From contig JBIOUX010000220.1 of the NCBI GenBank assembly GCA_044867425.1, positions 18,945-82,944 on the forward strand: DNA of 64,000 nt, read 5' to 3'. The notes below the pieces were generated by a model. The model saw only the letters and a list, made by a program, of their open reading frames with translations. It was not told the origin of the DNA and searched no databases. The position numbers and the translations under genes are program-made. Shown one piece after another: positions 60,845 to 64,000 of this stretch (position 1 is its first letter; every line of letters begins with the position of its first letter). The stretch is from CAWBJP01 sp044867425 (GTDB taxonomy: Bacteria; Actinomycetota; Acidimicrobiia; IMCC26256; BP-133).

Positions 60845-61344
60845 TCCTCGAACTTTGCGGTCGCCTGGCTGGTGAGGGTCACCGGGATCCGGAAGAAGAC
60901 GGCGTCGATCTCGTCGTCGCCCTTGGTGATCTTGATCTGCACCCGGGTGCCGGAGTCGCCCGCGCTTTCCGGGAAGCACACGCTGCCACCGGTCGAGTAG
61001 CTCGAGGTGGGCGTGGTCGCCATGGCGCTGCTGCCGTTCACCAGGGCCACGCAGACATCGGCCGCCGTCGCGGCCCCCCCGGCGCGCTCGACCACGACCG
61101 TCCGGACGAGCTGAGCCCAGGTGGTCGACCCACCACAGGGGTTCGGCGTCCCGCTGCACTGGGTGAGCGGCAGCGTGGCCCCGTAACGGGCGCCCTCCCG
61201 GGCGGCGTGGGTCATGTCCAGCTTGTGGTTGTAGGCGATCCCCGAGCTGATCATCCCGAAGGTGATGATCACGATCACGGGTAGGACCAGGGCGAATTCA
61301 ACGAGGGCGGCACCCCGCTCGGATTCCCGGAAGGTTCGCCCCAT
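60841..61344 (-). CDS. TadE-like pilus-associated protein
   Basis: A 167-residue protein with a TadE-type N-terminus: ERGAALVEFALVLPVIVIIT (the Glu in AALVEFALVLP is the typical charged residue of the pseudopilin-like helix), then GMISSGIAYNHKLDMTHAAREGARYGATL. The C-terminal half is an extracytoplasmic domain with three Cys. It precedes the TadG-like gene with an ATGA overlap. ATG 61344 is the start used. Confidence 0.82.
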   Translation of the reverse strand: MGRTFRESERGAALVEFALVLPVIVIITFGMISSGIAYNHKLDMTHAAREGARYGATLPLTQCSGTPNPCGGSTTWAQLVRTVVVERAGGAATAADVCVALVNGSSAMATTPTSSYSTGGSVCFPESAGDSGTRVQIKITKGDDEIDAVFFRIPVTLTSQATAKFEE

Positions 61345-61469
61345 GATCTGCACAACCTGCCCGTCGGCCGCAGATCCGGTGTTGAGAGCCCTCGCCGGCG
61401 GAGAGCCCTGGCCACGCCCCGGCCGGCTGGCGGAATGCGGCTTTTGGACGGGAAGGTCGGGAAAGAGAC

Positions 61470-62666
61470 TCAGTCGGGGAGCAACGGCACCGACGGGCCG
61501 AGGTCGCGTCCGAGGAGCACGGCCCGGGTGACGGCGGCGGATCCGAACCGGTCGCGCACGTCGTCCAGGGCCGCGTCGAGGGCATGGCGCCGGTGACGGT
61601 CGAAGGGCAGCGGCAACTGGAGGGCGCCGCCACCGTCGAGATTGCCGACCGCCACTCCGACGAGGGTGAGCCCCTGGCGGTGGATCACCGGCCGGGACGC
61701 GGCCAGCAGCCCGCTGGCCGTGGTCAGGATCGTGTGGGTGTCCCACGTCGCCCGGGACAGCGTGTGCGAGCGCGTCGCCCGGGTGTAGTCGTCGAAGCGC
61801 AGCCGGAGGACGACGGTGCGCCCGGCCCGGCCGGCCCCCCGCATCCGGCGGGTGACCCGGTCGACCAGCGCGGCCAGCACGGCGTCGACATCGCCGGGCG
61901 ATCGCCGTGACCCGCCCAGCGCGCACTGCGCCCCCATCGACTTGCGCCCGCGGCCCACCTGCACCGGACGGGGGTCATGGTTGTGGGCGAGGGCGTGGAG
62001 ATGCCGGCCCGCCGCCCGGCCCAGCATGGACGTCAGCGTGTCCTCGCCGAGCCGGGCCACGTCGCCCACGGTGGTGATGCCCCGGCCGACCAGCTTGCTG
62101 GCCGTCACCGGCCCCACGCCCCAGAGCCGCTCGACCGGCAGGGGGTGGAGAAACGCCAGCTCGCCGCCGGCGGGCACCACCAGCAGGCCGTCGGGCTTGG
62201 CCACGCCGCTGGCCACCTTGGCCAGGAACTTGGTGGGGGCCACTCCGACGGTGATGGGCAGGCCGACCCGCTCGAGGACGTCGCGCCGCAACCGCACGGC
62301 GATCTCGAGGGCCGTGCCCGAGACCCGCCGGAGCCCGCCCACGTCGAGGAACGCCTCGTCGATCGACAGGCCCTCGACCAGGGGCGACGTGTCGTCGAAC
62401 ACCTCGAAGACCGCCTTGCTGGCCTGCGTGTAGGCCGACATCCGGGGCTCGACCACGATAGCCCCGGGGCACAGCCGGCGGGCCTGCGCCCCTCCCATGG
62501 CCGTGCGCACGCCGTAGGCCTTGGCCTCGTAGCTGGCGGCGAGCACCACCCCTCCTCCCACGATCACAGGCCGGCCCCGCAGGCGGGGGTCGTCCCGCTG
62601 CTCGACCGACGCGTAGAAGGCGTCGAGGTCGGCATGGAGGATGGTCGCCTCCGCACTCACAAACAT
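61470..62666 (-). CDS. dinB: DNA polymerase IV (Y-family, translesion)
   Basis: A 398-residue Y-family polymerase. The catalytic ADLDAFYASVEQ and SIDEAFLDV motifs hold the three carboxylates. VGVAPTKFLAKVASG and LWGVGPVTASKL give the helix-hairpin-helix region, and the little-finger domain follows. A C-terminal LPLPFD-type clamp-binding motif (QLPLPFDRHRR) is present. It copies damaged DNA. Start ATG 62666 gives MFVSAEATIL; GTG 62660 would give a shorter N-terminus. Neither has a good binding site, and a LexA-like box covers this region, so a leaderless SOS transcript is likely. Confidence 0.93.
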   Translation of the reverse strand: MFVSAEATILHADLDAFYASVEQRDDPRLRGRPVIVGGGVVLAASYEAKAYGVRTAMGGAQARRLCPGAIVVEPRMSAYTQASKAVFEVFDDTSPLVEGLSIDEAFLDVGGLRRVSGTALEIAVRLRRDVLERVGLPITVGVAPTKFLAKVASGVAKPDGLLVVPAGGELAFLHPLPVERLWGVGPVTASKLVGRGITTVGDVARLGEDTLTSMLGRAAGRHLHALAHNHDPRPVQVGRGRKSMGAQCALGGSRRSPGDVDAVLAALVDRVTRRMRGAGRAGRTVVLRLRFDDYTRATRSHTLSRATWDTHTILTTASGLLAASRPVIHRQGLTLVGVAVGNLDGGGALQLPLPFDRHRRHALDAALDDVRDRFGSAAVTRAVLLGRDLGPSVPLLPD

Positions 62667-62673
62667 ATGTTCG
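62660..62673 (-). promoter_or_regulatory. LexA-type SOS box over the dinB start
   Basis: On the minus strand, CGAACATATGTTTG fits the actinobacterial LexA consensus CGAAC-N4-GTTCG with one mismatch. The box contains the ATG used as the dinB start, so repressor binding would block initiation of a leaderless or nearly leaderless transcript. dinB is commonly SOS-controlled, which supports the call. Confidence 0.68.
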
Positions 62674-62821
62674 CACAGACGACCTCAATGGGGATGTCCC
62701 GGCCCTCGGGACCGGTTCACGGCAAGTCTGCGCGGTGAGCGTCGACGGGCCTCCGCCCCAGTGGTTGAGTCGGTGGCGATCAGGGATCTGGTCGCTCGGA
62801 TTCATTCTCGAAGGAGGCAGT

Positions 62822-63187
62822 GTGGGCACCTTGCAGAAGAAGAACATCGACAAGCCCGACGAGACCCGGACATTCGACAAAGGTCATCTGAATGCCATCA
62901 CCCTGGGCGAGGTCGTGTTCGGGCGGGCCGTCTTCGAGCCGGGCTGGAAGTGGTCGGAGTGCGTCAAGCCGATCGCCGGCACCGACAGCTGCCAGGTCCA
63001 CCACAACGGATTCATCGTCTCGGGGTCCCTGCACATCGTCATGGACGACGGCTCCGAGCACGATGTCAACGCCGGTGACGTCTTCGTCTGCCCGCCCGGG
63101 CACGACGCCTGGGTGACCAGCGACGAAGCGTGTGTGGCCTACGACTTCTCGCCCGCCGCGGCCAACTACGCCAAGCCCTCCGGCTGA
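62822..63187 (+). CDS. cupin domain protein
   Basis: A 121-residue single cupin. The barrel has FEPGWKWSECVKPIAGTD, the motif QVHHNGFIVSGSLHIVMDDG with His metal ligands, and a second half with VNAGDVFVCPPGHDAWVTSD. A metal-dependent small-molecule or storage role is typical; no substrate can be chosen. GTG 62822 has AAGGAGG at the right spacing. It is divergent from dinB, and the convergent regulator gene ends one base after its stop. Confidence 0.85.
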   Translation: MGTLQKKNIDKPDETRTFDKGHLNAITLGEVVFGRAVFEPGWKWSECVKPIAGTDSCQVHHNGFIVSGSLHIVMDDGSEHDVNAGDVFVCPPGHDAWVTSDEACVAYDFSPAAANYAKPSG

Positions 63188-63188
63188 C

Positions 63189-63929
63189 TCAGCCTCGCTT
63201 CCTGCCGCGGGGTTTGGGGACCAGGGCGACACAGCACAGGCCGGGTTGAGGATCGAGAACGGCCCGCAGCCCAGTACCCCGGGTCCCGGCCAATGCCTCC
63301 TCGAGGAGGCAGAGGTTCATGCCGCAGATCAACTCACGATGGGCGTCGGCCAGCCGGTCGAAGGGACAGTTCCGAAGACGGATGGCGCCCTCGCCGTCCC
63401 GGAAGGGCTCGTAGCCCCGTTCGGTCAGGACTTCCTGGACGACGGTGGCGACGTCTTGACCTTCACCGGCCGACCGTCGTCGATCGGCTTCGACGGCCAA
63501 CTCCTGGCCCAGCGCCCGGGACGCCGCCTGCAGTGCCGCTCGGGCCCGGCCGCTCTCCTCCTCTTCGACCGCCCGGGCCAGGAGCTGGGCGGCGACCTCG
63601 TAGTCCCGGGGCGGGAGGTTGATCTGGAACTGCCTCGGCGACCGCTGGTACAGCTTCGCCGGACGGCCCGCCCCCGGCCCGCTTCGCCCGCTCCGGCGAG
63701 CGAACGCAACCTCCAGAAGACCGTCGTCGACCATCCGGTCCAGGTGATAGGCGGCGAGGGACCGGCTGATGCCCACCGCCTCCGCCGCCTCCTCGCGCCC
63801 GACGGGTTCCCGGTGCCGGATGACGTATCCGTAGAGCCCACGGCGGACAGGGTCGCCCAAGCTGAAGACGCTGGCGACGTCATCGCCGTTGTGTGGCTGC
63901 GGGGGGGACTGCGGTTCCAGGTCGTTCAT
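63189..63929 (-). CDS. ArsR/SufR-like HTH regulator with cysteine motif
   Basis: A 246-residue regulator. The N-terminal winged helix has LGDPVRRGLYGYVIRHREP and AAEAVGISRSLAAYHLDRMV then LLEVAFARRSGRSGPGAGRP. The C-terminal part has several Cys residues (RNCPFDRLAD, ICGMNLCLLE, GLCCVAL), as in actinobacterial COG2345-type regulators. The spacing is suggestive of iron-sulfur or metal sensing, as in SufR. ATG 63929 is the start. The region upstream (63930-64000) runs to the window edge and ends in poly-G, so its promoter is cut off or poorly sequenced. Confidence 0.82.
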   Translation of the reverse strand: MNDLEPQSPPQPHNGDDVASVFSLGDPVRRGLYGYVIRHREPVGREEAAEAVGISRSLAAYHLDRMVDDGLLEVAFARRSGRSGPGAGRPAKLYQRSPRQFQINLPPRDYEVAAQLLARAVEEEESGRARAALQAASRALGQELAVEADRRRSAGEGQDVATVVQEVLTERGYEPFRDGEGAIRLRNCPFDRLADAHRELICGMNLCLLEEALAGTRGTGLRAVLDPQPGLCCVALVPKPRGRKRG

Positions 63930-63981
63930 TCTAAAACCGACTCGCTCAAGATGAAGGCGGAGGCGGACGGGGCATCGGGTC

Positions 63982-64000
63982 GGGGGGGGGGGGGGGGGGG
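63982..64000. other. poly-G run at the window end
   Basis: Nineteen consecutive G bases close the window. No biological signal explains such a run; two-colour sequencing chemistry calls G when no signal is seen, and contig ends commonly carry it. Treat the end as unreliable. Confidence 0.8.

Overview
The window is GC-rich DNA (roughly 70 percent by eye) with frequent GTG and occasional TTG starts, tightly packed genes and many ATGA or GTGA stop/start overlaps. The content points to an actinobacterium, most plausibly from the Acidimicrobiia or a neighbouring lineage: a DUF222 HNH endonuclease, DUF1697, DUF7218 and DUF5996 proteins, an F420-type LLM oxidoreductase remnant, a SigG-like sigma factor, an actinobacterial-type LexA box, and menaquinone genes (MenG and a geranylgeranyl-reductase-like enzyme). 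The lineage is an inference from gene content. The last 19 bases are all G, which suggests that the window ends at a contig edge with a sequencing artefact.

Layout. 0-13 kb: DUF1697 tail, HerA-like ATPase, membrane protein, enoyl-CoA hydratase relative, CPBP protease, thioredoxin, glyoxalase-fold and SHOCT proteins, rhodanese lipoprotein, a SNF2-family helicase coupled to a glycine-rich partner, a 460-residue secreted repeat protein, a DoxX-like protein and a DUF222/HNH protein. 13-17 kb: a PadR repressor with a perfect 15-bp palindrome before its start, translationally coupled to a MacB/FtsX-type ABC exporter. 17-26.5 kb: a large cyclase/AAA signalling protein, SRPBCC protein, menaquinone-type genes, and a GGDEF-EAL protein broken by a frameshift. 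26.7-31 kb: an acetoin dehydrogenase operon acoX-acoA-acoB-acoC without its own E3. 31.7-42 kb: a homodimeric-type pyruvate dehydrogenase E1, a STAS-like gene converging on an ECF sigma factor, a phytoene-desaturase-like oxidoreductase, and a coupled operon of sigma factor, O6-alkylguanine transferase and 2OG-Fe(II) oxygenase. 42-47.3 kb: a cell-wall block with an MreB-like protein, a single-polypeptide fusion of a SEDS (FtsW/RodA) polymerase with a class B penicillin-binding protein, a small anchored protein and a lytic transglycosylase. 47.6-58 kb: DM13 and DUF302 proteins, a two-component system, a second ABC transporter, and three decayed genes (MOSC, LLM oxidoreductase, cyclase/AAA). 58-64 kb: TadE/TadG-like genes, dinB with a LexA-like box over its start, a cupin and an ArsR/SufR-like regulator.

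The most notable items are the SEDS-PBP fusion in a cell-wall block, and a roughly 43-bp palindrome present twice: once in frame inside acoX, and once supplying the stop codon of a desaturase-like gene. I found no CRISPR array, rRNA, tRNA, transposase, phage or recognisable defence island.
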